From Tanytarsus gracilentus (Eukaryota; Arthropoda; Insecta; Diptera; Chironomidae): DNA of 64,000 nucleotides. Where the stretch lies: positions 4,250,001 to 4,314,000 of the forward strand of contig JAXRKN010000044.1 in NCBI GenBank assembly GCA_038502055.1, written 5' to 3'. The notes under the pieces are model-generated. The model was given only the letters and a program-made list of their open reading frames with translations, was not told the DNA's origin and did not search any database. A program made the translations under genes and the position numbers. Of the stretch, positions 51,801 through 64,000 are shown piece after piece; positions within the stretch are counted from its first letter, which is position 1; the number at the start of each line of letters is the position of its first letter.

Positions 51801-54800
51801 TGTTGAAAATGTTCTTGATATGAGTAGCGAGCATTAAAATTTTATTCGTGAATATTTAAACCGCATACATGCAGCTGCTACTGAAGTCATGTTTCTGTGA
51901 ACTTTTTTTTTTGGGGGAGAAAAGCTTTTTTATCCACATGCAATTCCGCTTTTTGCCTCTTGCCGCTTCACAAACATCGAACAAAAAGTGTATCATAAAT
52001 GTTGAATGGCCAGAAAATACAAGAAATCTTATTTGTGCGAGCCAATATTCAGTTTGTATTGTTTAGAATTTTTTATGAACTTGCCAACCTAAGGGTGGGC
52101 CAAGATAAACACATTCAACATGCTTTTACTTTACAGTCTGAGGTCAAAAGCTTTTGAGTGTCCATGAATAAAACATTTCTGTAAAATTTATGTTGTGCAA
52201 TCTTCTGATAAATTAAAACATCTCTGTTGGCGCAAAAAATGCGGCGAACTTTGGACTTCGCACAAAAAAATTCCTTTCATCACTCGAGTGTGAGAAAAAA
52301 GCTAAAAATTGCTTTTTTATTGGATGATGATAAAAAATATGATGGATTTGGTGGTCGTGGGAGATTTCCTCGAGTATCTTTTTTGCGCCACTGAAGTATC
52401 ACAGAAAAGTTTAATTGTTTATCGAATCAAGCTGTGCGCAATTAAATTTTAATGAGTGTTAGCGAATTCAAGTCACGTACTTCTGTATAGATTTTCACAA
52501 TTTTTCATCCGTCTATGACAAACAAGAATTTCCTAGCGATTGAATTTCTTCCTTTTCAAATTTGATGGCCAAACATTTGACAGTTGAGAAAAAATTATCA
52601 AGAACTTTTTACAATCGTCGATAAAAAATTATTTTTATGAAAAATCCCCAAAAAAATGTTGACAGACAAAATGTCACGAAAAGAAGAAGCAGGGAAATAT
52701 CAGATAAGGTCTGAAGTGACCAAACTTCATTAATTATTTTTTACTGTCCAGACAAAACAAAAATTTTAATTGAATAAAAAATTAATTAAAAGCTCAAAAT
52801 TGGGTATGAACTTTTTTTGCATTTAAAATTTCATTCAGATTATTGCCGAAAAAATTCTCTCGCATTCAATAAATTTTTACATCTCTGATTTTTTCCACAT
52901 CTCCCCTGGAGTTTATACATGATTGATTACATTTTCAATTGAGTTGAGCAATTTTAATTAACTTGAAGTGAAAAATGTTAAAAGCATTTTTCGTGTGGTC
53001 AAGTATTTTTCATCAACATCACCTCGGGGATTCTTTTGAGAGAAAAACAAATTAAGCTTACCTTCTCATCGTTTACTGTGAAACATTGTTCACCGCCCAG
53101 CTTATTTATCACTTGCGCCACTCCAACGACATCGCCACTAGCGTCTTTAATAGGCATACAAAGTAGAGCTTTTGTTCTATATCCAGTCTCTAAGTCAATT
53201 TCCCGATTGAAGCGTTCATCCTAGAAAGAAATAAAAAAATCGAAACATGAATCAAAACTGAATTTATAAGGAATTGAAAATATAACAGCGGGAATTTAAT
53301 AAAATTTTCATCCACCGCAGTGCGACTAATTTGTATTACAACTAAATTTTAAGTAAAGCTTTAATAAATCCTTAAAACATGCGCCAACTTTTAGCTGTCG
53401 TAAAGCCAAAATAACTGTCATGATTATTTTTTTTTCTCTCAAACGAAGCAAATATTAAAATGTGGCTTGAATAGTCAAAAATTACCGGAATAAATTTAAA
53501 AATTCCCGACTTTAAAAATTTAAATATGTTTTTTATTTTTTCAAGAGGTAAATTCCTTTTCCAAATCAGCCTTCAAATTTTGAATCAGTCTAAACATTTC
53601 ATGATAGCCTGTGGCATATTTTGGTAACTTTGAACTTTTTAAATAGCAACCTTTAGAATCGTCATAATCCTACATAAACCACGGAAGACATAAATTAAAA
53701 AAAACCACTGAAATAAAAAAATGTGCTGTGGGTGTGCTTTAAAGCTCTACTTTCTACCAACAACGAGCTTTCATATTTGTCATTTTTATACAAGGAATTA
53801 AAATTTATTATCACAACAATTTATTTTAATCCTACGAAAGTAATAACTTTTTCTTCATCTGAAAAAACTTTCTTCATCTTCTCACGAAAAAGCGACAAAT
53901 AATCAACGGCAGAATTATGCAAATTGTACATGCTCGGAAGAAATTAATGAAGCACTTAAATTGCAATCTTTCTTAATTTAATTACCGTGCTTGATTAATT
54001 TAAAAAATTGCATGAGAGCAAAAATTGTTTAGAATTGGAAAAGACTAAAAGTTTCACAGTTCAATGTTTAGAAAAGTTTGAAAAGAGAAAAATAAAAAGG
54101 CGGAAAATTTACGAGTTTTTAAGAAAAAAAATTGTGGGTTTTAAATAAATAGAGAAATTTATGATTTTCTTTAGGAATTTTTGCTAATTACCGACGTTTA
54201 ATTTTTAAACAATCGAGTGTTTCTGAAATTCCCACAAAATACTCATCTAATCTCTTCAAACCCTCGGATTATTTTTTACAACCCTTTTGTAAAATTTTAA
54301 CCTTGACATTTTAGCATTTTTTCCCCTAAAAAGTATACAAAACGACTCTCAGGTGATCAATTTTCGACTTTATATGCACGTGATATTCAAAGTTATTCCT
54401 TTTTCTTCTACTTGTCTCGTATCTATAGCGAATGTTTTCTTTTTCATCGAATTGGCTTTCACGATTGAAACGTGATGTGTGTATGTGTTTCACAATATTG
54501 AAGCTGTCTGTTATCACTTGACACTTATCTTTCTAGTGTCTACACAAATACTCAGTAAATTCACCTCCTCGTGATAAAGTGAAGTTCACATTTTTCCCAA
54601 TTTGGGCAGATGTCGATTCCATATCTGAAATTCCTGCATAGTTTTTAAGAAAAAAATTTCAGAAAATAAAAATTCGACATTTTTTCAAACTCAATTTGAA
54701 TATTTGCGTAAAAAAAATCGAGTTGGATGTTTGGAATGTAATTTAAGGATTATTCCAAATCATCGTTGTCTCAAGGTCGCAATCCATATAAAAGAGAAAT

Positions 54801-57800
54801 TTCGATACGCTACACATGCTCGAGACGCCGACAAGAATTATTTTTTCACATTAAATTTTGTTGGAGGGCTTTTTCGAAAATATCCATATTTGAAATTCTG
54901 CATGAATTAAATTGATTTCATGATAAATATTTTATCAAAACCCAGAAAATATTTGTAAATTCTGTCATTAAAAAAATTTGACTGTTAAATTTAAGAACAA
55001 TTTTTTTAATATTAGATTTCTCATTTTAACGTTTTTTTTATTTGGGTAAATATAATTTTCAGTATTTTCAAATTACTTTTTATTTAAAAATATTTTCTAG
55101 TGAGATTACAATCTTTTAAGATAGGAAAAAGCCGCAAACTTTGATTTAGAGTCTCTTAAAAAATCCTCACTAAACCACAAAATGTATCATTCTGATTATT
55201 TGACATTTATCCTTCTCTAAAGCCACAACTAACTAGATGGATGAAGTCGTCACAGACGGACGAGATAATTTAGTAACCCACTGACATGTTTGGATAGTCT
55301 AACAGTTCACCGCATATACATCGCTCAGCATGTCTAATGGCCTTGCAATGTCGCTATGCTGACTCTTTTTGATGTATCATCTCCCCTAAAGTGACATTGA
55401 AAAATCTCTTGTCGGTTTTTTTTCGAGATCAATTCCTTCATCAGAAGAAATTGATTGAGATTTATTCGGAGAAAATCGAATCAGATTTTTGTCCGTGTAA
55501 GAGGAAAGAGTAAAAAAAGTAACAAAGAACGCGCGTGCAACAGAATTTATTTATCTTATTTGTAAAACCCCTAAAAATGTCACATGAAGAAAGTTCCAAA
55601 GAATATTGAATTTCCAAATACTTTGACATTTATGTGCGTAGGATGACATTTTCTAATTTCCGGTCATTTCACGATTTCTTCCACATTCTTTAACAACGAA
55701 CACATAAAAATTTGTAGCAATTTCTAAATTTATCAAGAAGTGCTAAAATTAGATTGAAGAAATTCTTGCGAATTATCTACGCATCAACAGTTGAGAAGGA
55801 GATAAAGGGATTTTCTAACTCAGATGATGATGACAAGATGAAGCCCAAAATAACTTTAAATTCAAATAACTTTGGAAATTCAATTTCCCGAGACACAAAC
55901 GGAATTTTAAAATAAAATTCCTGTAGAGAGTCGTCTGAGAATCGTTTTCATAATTAATGGGAAAACTGAAAAATTGGTGTTTTTGGCACATAACACAAAA
56001 CAGCCACTCAAGAGGGATTCCAAAAGCTTTTAAGTGCTCATAAAAGTTGATTTCTCATTAGTTTAAATTGAAATTTAATGAAATTATTTTCTTGTCTAGG
56101 GATGAATGTAGATGTTATGAGGTTAGGTCATGTTTATAGACGGGGTTACGATTATTGATAAAGAGAAGAATTTTTGATGCTTTTAAAACTGTTTTAAGGA
56201 TAAAAGGTTGTTTTAGAAAACTTGAAACCGAAAAATTATGTTTTTTAAAATCTTTATTTAATTTTCTAATTTTTTCAATTGGAGATTTTTACGAAATATT
56301 AAGAAATTTCATATGATAAACAAAAAAGTTTTTATTTTATCGATAAAACTTTTCTAATAATATTTAAGATTGATAGCCATAAAAACCGCTTTTATTATTT
56401 ATAAATATTCCCATATATCACCAATTATGCTTTCGCTACATATCAAGGAAAATTATGAAAACTTTTTCGAGCCATAATTTTTGTATACGAGCCATGTGTG
56501 TATTTATAATATAACAATGTTGCTAATTAAATGAGCTTTTTGTGTATCCACACAGACTCATGCATCATAATAATTTGTATAGGATAAGAACAGGCGATTT
56601 AATGAGCTTTTTTAAATGGAAAAAACAAATGTTAGAAAACTCACCTCATAAGCATCGGGAATATTCACGGGCTCTCCACTATCAGCAACAAACCCAGCAA
56701 TTCCAGTGCCCCATGCGACTCTGACTTCCTCTCTCGATTCCATTTCTTCCATCGTACTCCTCGGACAGACGTCAAAAAGCTTCGAGACTAAACATCTGAA
56801 ATGTAAGAATGTGAATTAGATAAAATTGAAAGTAAATCAGAATGGAATGCTCGAGACTGTCTGATACGGTTCAAAATATGTGCAATAGATCTCCATTAAA
56901 TTTTTCTTTATTGCACTTTAAAAACATTTTCAACACATTGTGCATTCACTCAGTATTTCCAGAAATATATTGCAAAAGCTTTTCATTGTAGAACGCCAAG
57001 CATATCGCCATCGATGATTTATGGCGCTATTCTTCGTCTAAAACATTACTCAAAGTCTTAAGTGGTCTTTTATTTGTAACTAAATTGCATTCACACTTAG
57101 AACTACATTAAGTGCAATTACAATTTCAAGTTCAATTAATCACATATTGTCCGTAATCATTGCCACAAAACTATATTTGTGCTAAAGGCTTTTACTGATA
57201 TATAAAAATTTATTTCATATTTTGTGGATAAAATTCCATTTTGATTTATTGCATCAGATGGTCAATAGTTTACAGATTACTGAAAAAAGTGCTGAGGTAG
57301 TGAAACTTTTTTCCTGGATTAAGAAATTTAAATTTTTGTAAATTAACTTTTTAAAGTTCTTTAAAAATTCTTTAGTTCTAATTAATCTGAAAATCTGTTT
57401 GCCAAATAATAACTACAATTTTTTAAACTTCTTCCAAGCTAAAGAAGAGTGTTCAATTACATCAAAAAGAACTTTTCTAATAAAAGTTTTTCTTTTTTAG
57501 ATTATTTTTAAATCCCTTTTTGATCCATTCCTCACCAACTCCACAATCCTAAGTAATAAAACAATTTATCTCGTTCGTTATTCGGTGACAGGAAGATAAA
57601 TTCTTTTCAATTTTGGACTTTATGTATGAAAAGAAATAGCAGGAAAAAATCTCTTATTATTTTCTTTATTTATATAAATTATCTTGAAAAAGTATTTTGT
57701 AAATTGTTTTGTATTAAAATCCTTTTTGATTAATGAGAAAATGATAAGAGCTTTTCGAATGGGTAAAACATATGAAACAGATGTGAAGGAGATGTTTGCT

Positions 57801-60800
57801 GAACAAATAAATGAAGTCACACCTTCATCAATTTAATTAATTATTAACACAAGTGGGGTCTTCAAAATACTACAAAACATGTCAAAAACAAACTCATATA
57901 AATTTAATTTTTTTTCTGCTTCTGTTTAAAACAGAATTCACATTTGAAATACGGGAAAAGCCGGATGTATGCGAGATAAATTAAGAATTCTCTTGCAAAT
58001 ATTTCACTCGACATTTATTGGCACGCTCAAACCTCATCTCGTTGCCTTAGGTAATGTACACGATTTGAATATCATCTCGCTTTATTCGAAATTCCTTCGC
58101 AAACAATTTTCTTATTGAGAATGAACTTGTGCATGCTATTTTTGAGGTAAATTTGATGTTTTTTGAGGAAAGCTTTGTTGATTTTTATCAAGTTTATATT
58201 AAAATACGAACAGAATCTATTAAAATATTTTTGATCTAATTCTTGAAAGTGTTGAACATTTCTCTACAAGCTCCTGAATTTTTTAATAAATTTTTAATTA
58301 AAGGTTAAGAACTTTTCAAAGTAAATTAAATAAACTTTGCAATTAATACAAAAAGTTTTAACTCAACAAAGCAACTTCAAACTTTTCACACCCTTGAGAC
58401 ATTCCAAGAACCATAAACTTCATCCTAAAACTTTTGTTCTCAGAAAATTGAAATTTAATTTTGTTTCCTCATGTGAAACTTTATTTGATAAATCAAAATT
58501 CTTCTCTCACATAAACACATTTGTTGCGATGAGTAACGGAGAAAACAAAGGAAAATTTTCTGATCTCGCTCGCAGTGTGTACACTGTACACCATCGCTTG
58601 TTTATTCGAACTATCAAAATGAAAATTGCTTCTGAAAATTGAGAAGCTTCCAGCTATATCTTAAATCTTTTTAAAATTGTAACGCGCAATTTTATTTGAA
58701 CTAGCTGAGTTTGAGAGTTCACAAATTTTTCTCTGTCTTTTGTTCTGAATTTTGATTAATTGCCGTAAAAAACTTTATCATCGAAATTATTTTACGTTGA
58801 TAGTTTAATTGGTATTTGGACAACTGAAAATGAAAATGCAAAAAAAACTTTCTCCTTACTTCAACTCAATAATTTAAAATTTGAATTTTTCTGAAAAAGA
58901 AAAATTTTGGCACAGTTTTCTCCCGCACTCGCTGTATTGAACAAGTTTGACGTGCTGTCATATCGTAAAACATCCGCATTAATTCAATAAATGCTCTCGA
59001 AAATATTTTTCATAAATAATTCAAGCGTCTTGTCGTAAGGGAATTTCGTGACAATAGCAGAAATGTGTTCATTTGTTATTTAATGCAGTAGAAATCGATG
59101 TGAATGAAAAAAGAGTGCAATGCAATAAATTGAGGAAAGCAAACAATGAACGACGAGTGTTGATTTTAGTTGTGCATGTTCTTCCTGTGTGAATTGCAGT
59201 CATGTTTGCATTTATTTTTCTATAGAAGGTCTAAACGAGGACACGCATGATAGGATTCAAAATTTATTGTTTGATTTTTTTGACATTTTTGGAGCTACGA
59301 CACGTTTTAAAAATCCTCAAAAATTTCATCATGTTTATTATAATCATAAAATTCTCTCCATTTATTATTTGACCTAACGACAAGCCATTGAAAATCTCAA
59401 TTCATTCCTTAGTAGCACGCATTCATGTATGCTGAGAACCTTATTACGAAAGCGAGCGGACGAATAAGATAAAAATGGTAATGTCAACATGAATATGAGA
59501 TGGCTATAAAATAAGTCCGGTTATGCGGAGTAATAAACGGCAGTTGGATGTCATACAATAAAAACATATTTTTAACATATTATGCCGGATGTAAAGAAGA
59601 AGTCCGTCGGAAGAGTTGCAAAAATTTTCTTGTTGCCGCGAGCATAAAAATGAGAATTCATTGGGGTTCTTGACATAAACTTTAACGTCCAATGTGATTT
59701 TTGCGATGGCTTTAATAAATTTCGAACGATGTTCACTATTGATTAGGGTCGCGGTTGGACACTCATTTAAATTAATTAGATTAATTTTCAGCGCGGGTAA
59801 ACAAACATCGGTAATTTATCCAAAAATTATTTTCCTTCATCTTCCCGGTCGATGGGTTTGCACTTAATGAGCATCAAATTTCGAAGAAGGTTTTTTTTAT
59901 GCAAAATTTTACGAAAAACAATTCCCAAAGTTTCATGAAGCGTAAACTGACCGCAAGAAAAAATTAACTCAAAATAAAAACATCGTAGACAGGCTCGATG
60001 GAAAACTTTCTTGTTTACGATACTCACTTTTTAGTCCCTTCAGCGCTCGTTTTCCCTTGGACGAGAAAAAGTGAGCCACGATCAGCGTTCAGAAGAATTG
60101 ACACATTTTGAAGAATTTTATGACACAAAGATCTGACATCGAGCTCGTTACAGATGTCCTTAACCTGACGAGGAAAAATTAAAATAATTATTTTGAGATG
60201 AAAATTTTAAATTAAAAATTTTCAAGGGGTGGAAACTCACCAAAAATATAAAAATGAAAAAAATTTAAAAATTTAAAAATTTAAAATTATTTCAAAATTT
60301 ATGAAATAATTATAATTTTTCAAATTCATCCTCACCAACTCAAAAATCATCTCTTTCTCGTCCAAATGCTTCAGTTCATTCCTCGACAGTCTCTGCGTAC
60401 GACTAATAATACTATTCGTTGTGCCATTTTGATTTTGTACTAATCCCGATTGTGTATGATGATCGTGCTGTGTATTTATGCTGAGAAAAGTCGGTGTTCC
60501 ATCGATTGTATTTACAATTGGCTTCAATAAGCCGCCACGTTCGAATTCGTGAGCTGAGATTTTTCTGTAATGCAATTTGTGAGTTTTGCACGTCCACGTA
60601 ACTTGATGTGCTCAACTTACCTTACGGGTGTCGTGGCGCCGCTTCCATTGCGCGACGCCGATTGCTGCTGACTCACGTGTGTCGGTGATGAGACAAGCGT
60701 CATCATGTCACTAGATGCGAGGGCGGCCGGCGTTGCGTGAGCCACCAACCAAGTGTCGACAACATTTCTAGTTGCCTTACGTATAAAGTATTCTTGAGCA

Positions 60801-61343
60801 AACTCCTGATGCTCATCGAGCCAAGCTTCCATTCGTGCATGCTCGAGATCATAATGGTGACTGTTGTTCTGATGATGATGGTGATTATTGTTACTGTGCG
60901 AGTTATGCACACCAGAACGTACGCTATGGTGGTTTTCGAGCCCCAAAAATGTGCCCTCAACTGCGGGCATTCTGCTTTGGGGCTCCTCTATACTCCGTAA
61001 GTGCAGTCCTGGAAGAAAAGAAACTAAATGTTAACATTTTTGAAAGTGTTCACTAGCAGTGAAGTGCTGAAGTTGATTTTCTTTCCTTCGTGACATTTTC
61101 AAGCATACATTAAAAGTTAGCTTAAAATGTTTTAGAAAATTAAATGAAATTTTGTCAAAAAATAGGTTCGAATACTAAATTTTATATTGACGCTTTTCTA
61201 CTGTTATTATTTGCCAAATATATTTTTTGAGTTTGATAAAATTTAAATAAGAAAACTCACAAAAAAAAGAATTTATTTTTACCTGGTTTCTTATTCTTCT
61301 TGAAACGACAAGATGTGCTAAAGTGACACATTTTTTGGCCCAT
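48865..61343 (-). CDS. Pde11: Dual-specificity cyclic-nucleotide phosphodiesterase 11 (GAF-A, GAF-B, PDEase)
   Basis: PDE11 enzymes hydrolyse cAMP and cGMP. Fourteen coding exons, 5' to 3': 61343-61283, 61008-60621, 60564-60336, 60164-60028, 56795-56645, 53220-53062, 51429-51229, 51165-51016, 50791-50633, 50561-50385, 50321-50007, 49950-49712, 49656-49350 and 49266-48865. All phases agree, giving 1024 aa. The His/Asn-rich N-terminus includes a PDE11-like segment (WLDEHQEFAQEYFIRKA). GAF-A (about 226-390) and GAF-B (about 410-565) each keep the NK..F...DE signature. The catalytic domain (about 640-890) has all the key residues: His672 and His676 in YHNWRHAFN, His712-Asp713 in HDLDHRGTNN, Asp825 in TVCDLSAITKPW, and the invariant Gln878 in MQVGFIDSICLP. 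The C-terminal 133 residues are Asn-rich. The catalytic domain matches PDE11 better than PDE5/6. Alternative 5' ends are likely. Confidence 0.95.
51430..53061 (-). other. PDE11 intron 6 (1.6 kb)
   Basis: Between exons 6 and 7 the minus-strand donor is GAAG|gtaagc and the acceptor is ccatcag. It is AT-rich and no nested gene or repeat is recognised. Confidence 0.8.
53221..56644 (-). other. PDE11 intron 5 (3.4 kb)
   Basis: This intron lies within the GAF-A coding region, with donor GAG|gtgagt and acceptor tttctag. It is AT-rich with only chance open frames. A less AT-rich patch at about 55230-55370 has no recognisable product. Confidence 0.8.
56796..60027 (-). other. PDE11 intron 4 (3.2 kb)
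   Basis: This intron lies within the GAF-A coding region, with donor AAAAA|gtgagt and acceptor catttcag. Open frames on both strands are short and without motifs. I see nothing else. Confidence 0.8.
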
Positions 61344-64000
61344 TTAGTTAGGGCATTTTAAACCTTCAATCGGGTCTTATACGATAAAATATCACGGTTG
61401 AATATCACACAATTGTACGTCCACAAGTGACGTCGTCGCTTTACTTTCATTTGACTTAAGATTTTGGTTAGAATGTCCGAGTTGCACCCGAAGTCGTTTT
61501 ATTTCTCTTGAAGCTGTTATTGCAAGCTCTACCGATGAAAAGCGATCAAACATGAAATGAGCTGATGATGAAAAACAGTTAGAAAGCGGGAAAATTTTCC
61601 TAATGAATTTTTAATGCATCATTTATTTTCGCCATACTCTCTTAGTGTCGCACAATTCCCAGAACTATCAATGACTTTTGTCAAATACGACGCAAATATT
61701 CCGCGAAATATAAAATAAGATATCTTTTGACCTCTCCCACTTTTTCCATTGTTTATTTACATCAAACTCGTTAAAACAATTTTGTTCCCTTCGAGTCAAT
61801 TTAGAAAATTAAATTTATCCAATTCATCGAAAAAAAAATAATATTATGATTGGCTCACGATGATAAATTGTTCAAAAAAATTCTTTTTAAGAGTGAGAAA
61901 ATGTGAAGCTATAAAGATGATAAACATTCGATAATGTCGCACTGCAATTTTTCCACAAAATGACAAGCGATAAATTTAGTGCGCGACATTTTTGCACCTT
62001 CAACAGAGATGTTTTGTTAAAAAAATAATAAAGGGATGAAAATTTTTGAATTAAGAAAATTGTTCAATCTTTTTTGGATAAAAGCTTCAAACGATTTTTT
62101 AATTTTTTGAGGTTCGAATTTATTTTAATTTTCAAACAGAAAATCACATGAATTCATCAGAAAAGTTTTAAAAATTAAATTTTTCTCCTCTTGCATTGAC
62201 CTCTGTGTGCACATAATTCATTAAATAAAGCAATGAGTGCAAAAAAAAGAATTGAAAATTTACGATCCACAGAGTGCACAAGCGGTGCATTAGAGAGTAA
62301 GTTATTGCGGTCATTGGAGACATTCATTGACTCTTTCTGCGACTGATCAAATCTCAGCTCACATACAAAGAACGTCAATGATTGCGATTATGGCATGATA
62401 ATGCAAATGTCAACATACAACAGAAAATATTATCGGAACAATATTCAAATGAGTATAATCAAAATTCTATGTAAATTTCTCACATACGAATATGACGACA
62501 TATGTGTATGTGAGTGCATGCAAATTGCGAGACAAGAGAGCATCGGGGAAAAAATTATTCGAAAAATGATACGCGAATATTTTTTTATTCATCCCTCGAT
62601 TGCCAAAAATTTATCATATTCATTCGATTTAAAGCAAAATATTGTGTAAGCTGAGAGTGATTGCAAAAAAAGAGAAATTTTTATTCCAAATGTGTCTCCA
62701 AGTTTTTCAATAAAAACTTTTCGGAGGTGGTGCGGAATTTATAATTTAAAGTTATGATTGATTTATATTTCAAATTGAAGGTTTTTAATGTGATTTTATT
62801 GATACCCTATCACGTATTTTTGGGGTTTAAAAACCTTCAAAACAAAAAAGGGGTCGGGATACTCCTAATTTCGATATAGCTAGTTATCAACCTTTGAATT
62901 AAATAATTTAAAGTCAAAACAAAAAATTTCATTTCATTAAAATCAAAACGACTCAATGTCAATATGAGGAAGCTCTCACTGATTTATGAGTCAAAAAAAA
63001 TTAATCAGCTCTTTAAAGAAGAAAAACACTCGAATTGCTATGTGAGCTTAAATATTTGCTACTGAATATGTAAATTACATAGAAAGAATGAAATTTATTT
63101 TCATTGGCAAACAGCTATGAGGGAAAATGGGTGTTGCATCCCTAAGGCAAATATTTGCACACGAAATATGCTGGCAGTATAATAGACATCCAACAGTCAT
63201 TGACCTCACATACAAATCTCAGCTTTACGGCTTTACATTAAACTTTTTATTACAACTTATTTAACGCTGTGAACTTTTATGATTTCCTCTCGAATAATTT
63301 CAATTTTCTAAATTGAATCATCAAAGCATTATTGAAATTGTTCATAATTTTTATTGTCAACGCTAGACGTCATGTCGTGTGTGAATTAAATCCAAATTTT
63401 GGGTTTCTTCAAGGACAACAAAAAACTTTGACACGTGCCAACAATTAGTAAAGAAATAATTTCACTTATCGGCAGTTAATTGAAAAGCTCGAACACAATT
63501 GAGTCCATACGTGTGTTTATGAAGTGTGCGAGGAATTTGTTATCGATTATGAGACACAAAGTTTGTCATTAACTCGCCATGACATAAATTCGTTAGTGTG
63601 GATTTGCTCACCGCAGGCGATTGCCTCCGACACGTGGCCGTCAGTCACTAAGTATGTACAACCGATGGAGCCTAACCGAACATGTCAATTTTAATCCTCT
63701 TTTACTTCATCATGAAACCATGAAAGGATTTACTTCGATTCGTGGATTTGGAAGTGAAAAAGAGTCAACGAGATTTTTGTTTTATTCGTTCTGAAAACTC
63801 GGCAAAGGGTGGAACATGTAGATTTAATATTGAAATGATTTTAATATAATTTTCTTTGATTTTAATTTTTATTCAAGTTTAAAATATTTTTAATTCATTT
63901 CTTTCACCCCTTTCGACCTTTGACCAAATCTTTTGGATTAGTGAGAGATTTTCGATGGGAAAAAATGACTTCATTAGAAACGCGTGCGAATCTCTTGAGT
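61344..64000. other. Upstream flank of PDE11
   Basis: AT-rich DNA without a supported coding region. A short upstream ATG frame (ATG CCC TAA) lies just before the PDE11 start codon. One candidate noncoding exon at about 63612-63655 is listed separately. Promoter position is not determined. Confidence 0.4.
63612..63655 (-). promoter_or_regulatory. Possible noncoding first exon and promoter of PDE11
   Basis: On the minus strand a GC-rich patch contains a palindromic E-box CACGTG and ends in a strong donor (GCCTGCG|gtgagc). Such an island in AT-rich DNA upstream of the gene would suit a 5' leader exon. There is no direct evidence linking it to PDE11. Confidence 0.22.

Noticed and set aside
60737..61056. 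Plus-strand open frames opposite PDE11 exon 2
   Set aside because: Antisense shadows of the His/Asn-rich PDE11 coding sequence, which has consistent splice phases on the minus strand.

Overview
The window looks like nuclear DNA of an insect, most likely a dipteran and plausibly a nematoceran such as a midge or mosquito relative. It is strongly AT-rich and has spliced genes, many with introns of only about 55-65 nt. Its gene set is typical of insects: an aristaless-type homeobox gene, a two-domain secreted heme peroxidase, MON2, the DNA polymerase delta subunit POLD3, and a GAF-domain phosphodiesterase of the PDE11 class. The species assignment is inference; no marker gene fixes it.

Layout, left to right. 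(1) 1-3022, minus strand: two exons of an aristaless-like gene. The 3' part, including the end of the homeodomain, lies beyond the left edge. (2) 3023 to about 20400: a 17 kb stretch in which I see no gene. It is AT-rich with a few GC-richer islands and may be regulatory DNA. (3) 20420-36508, plus strand: a double heme peroxidase (DBLOX type). A remote first exon at 20828-20868 encodes the start of a signal peptide. It is followed by an 11.1 kb intron that carries a pogo-like MITE and a near-perfect foldback element, and then by seven closely spaced exons. (4) 37593-43596, minus strand: MON2, seven exons. (5) 44278-45783, plus strand: POLD3, three exons, divergent from MON2 across a 681 bp shared promoter region. 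(6) 46088-47052: a repeat element with 129-bp tandem units, an (ACGG)10 microsatellite and short terminal inverted repeats. (7) 48865-61343, minus strand: PDE11, fourteen coding exons. (8) 61344-64000: sequence upstream of PDE11, with one possible noncoding first exon.

The genes do not form a pathway. They comprise a developmental transcription factor, a secreted oxidative or matrix enzyme, a Golgi/endosome trafficking scaffold, a replication polymerase subunit and a cyclic-nucleotide phosphodiesterase. All four multi-exon models from DBLOX rightwards were assembled by hand. Splice phases agree at every junction and each total is a whole number of codons: 1405, 1656, 466 and 1024 aa.

The most notable observations are these. 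The first peroxidase domain has tyrosine at both heme-histidine positions, carries an RGD tripeptide, and is joined to an intact second domain through a furin-like RRRKR site. The signal-peptide exon lies 11 kb upstream. There are three structurally clear mobile or repeat elements, one of which keeps an open reading frame through its tandem units.
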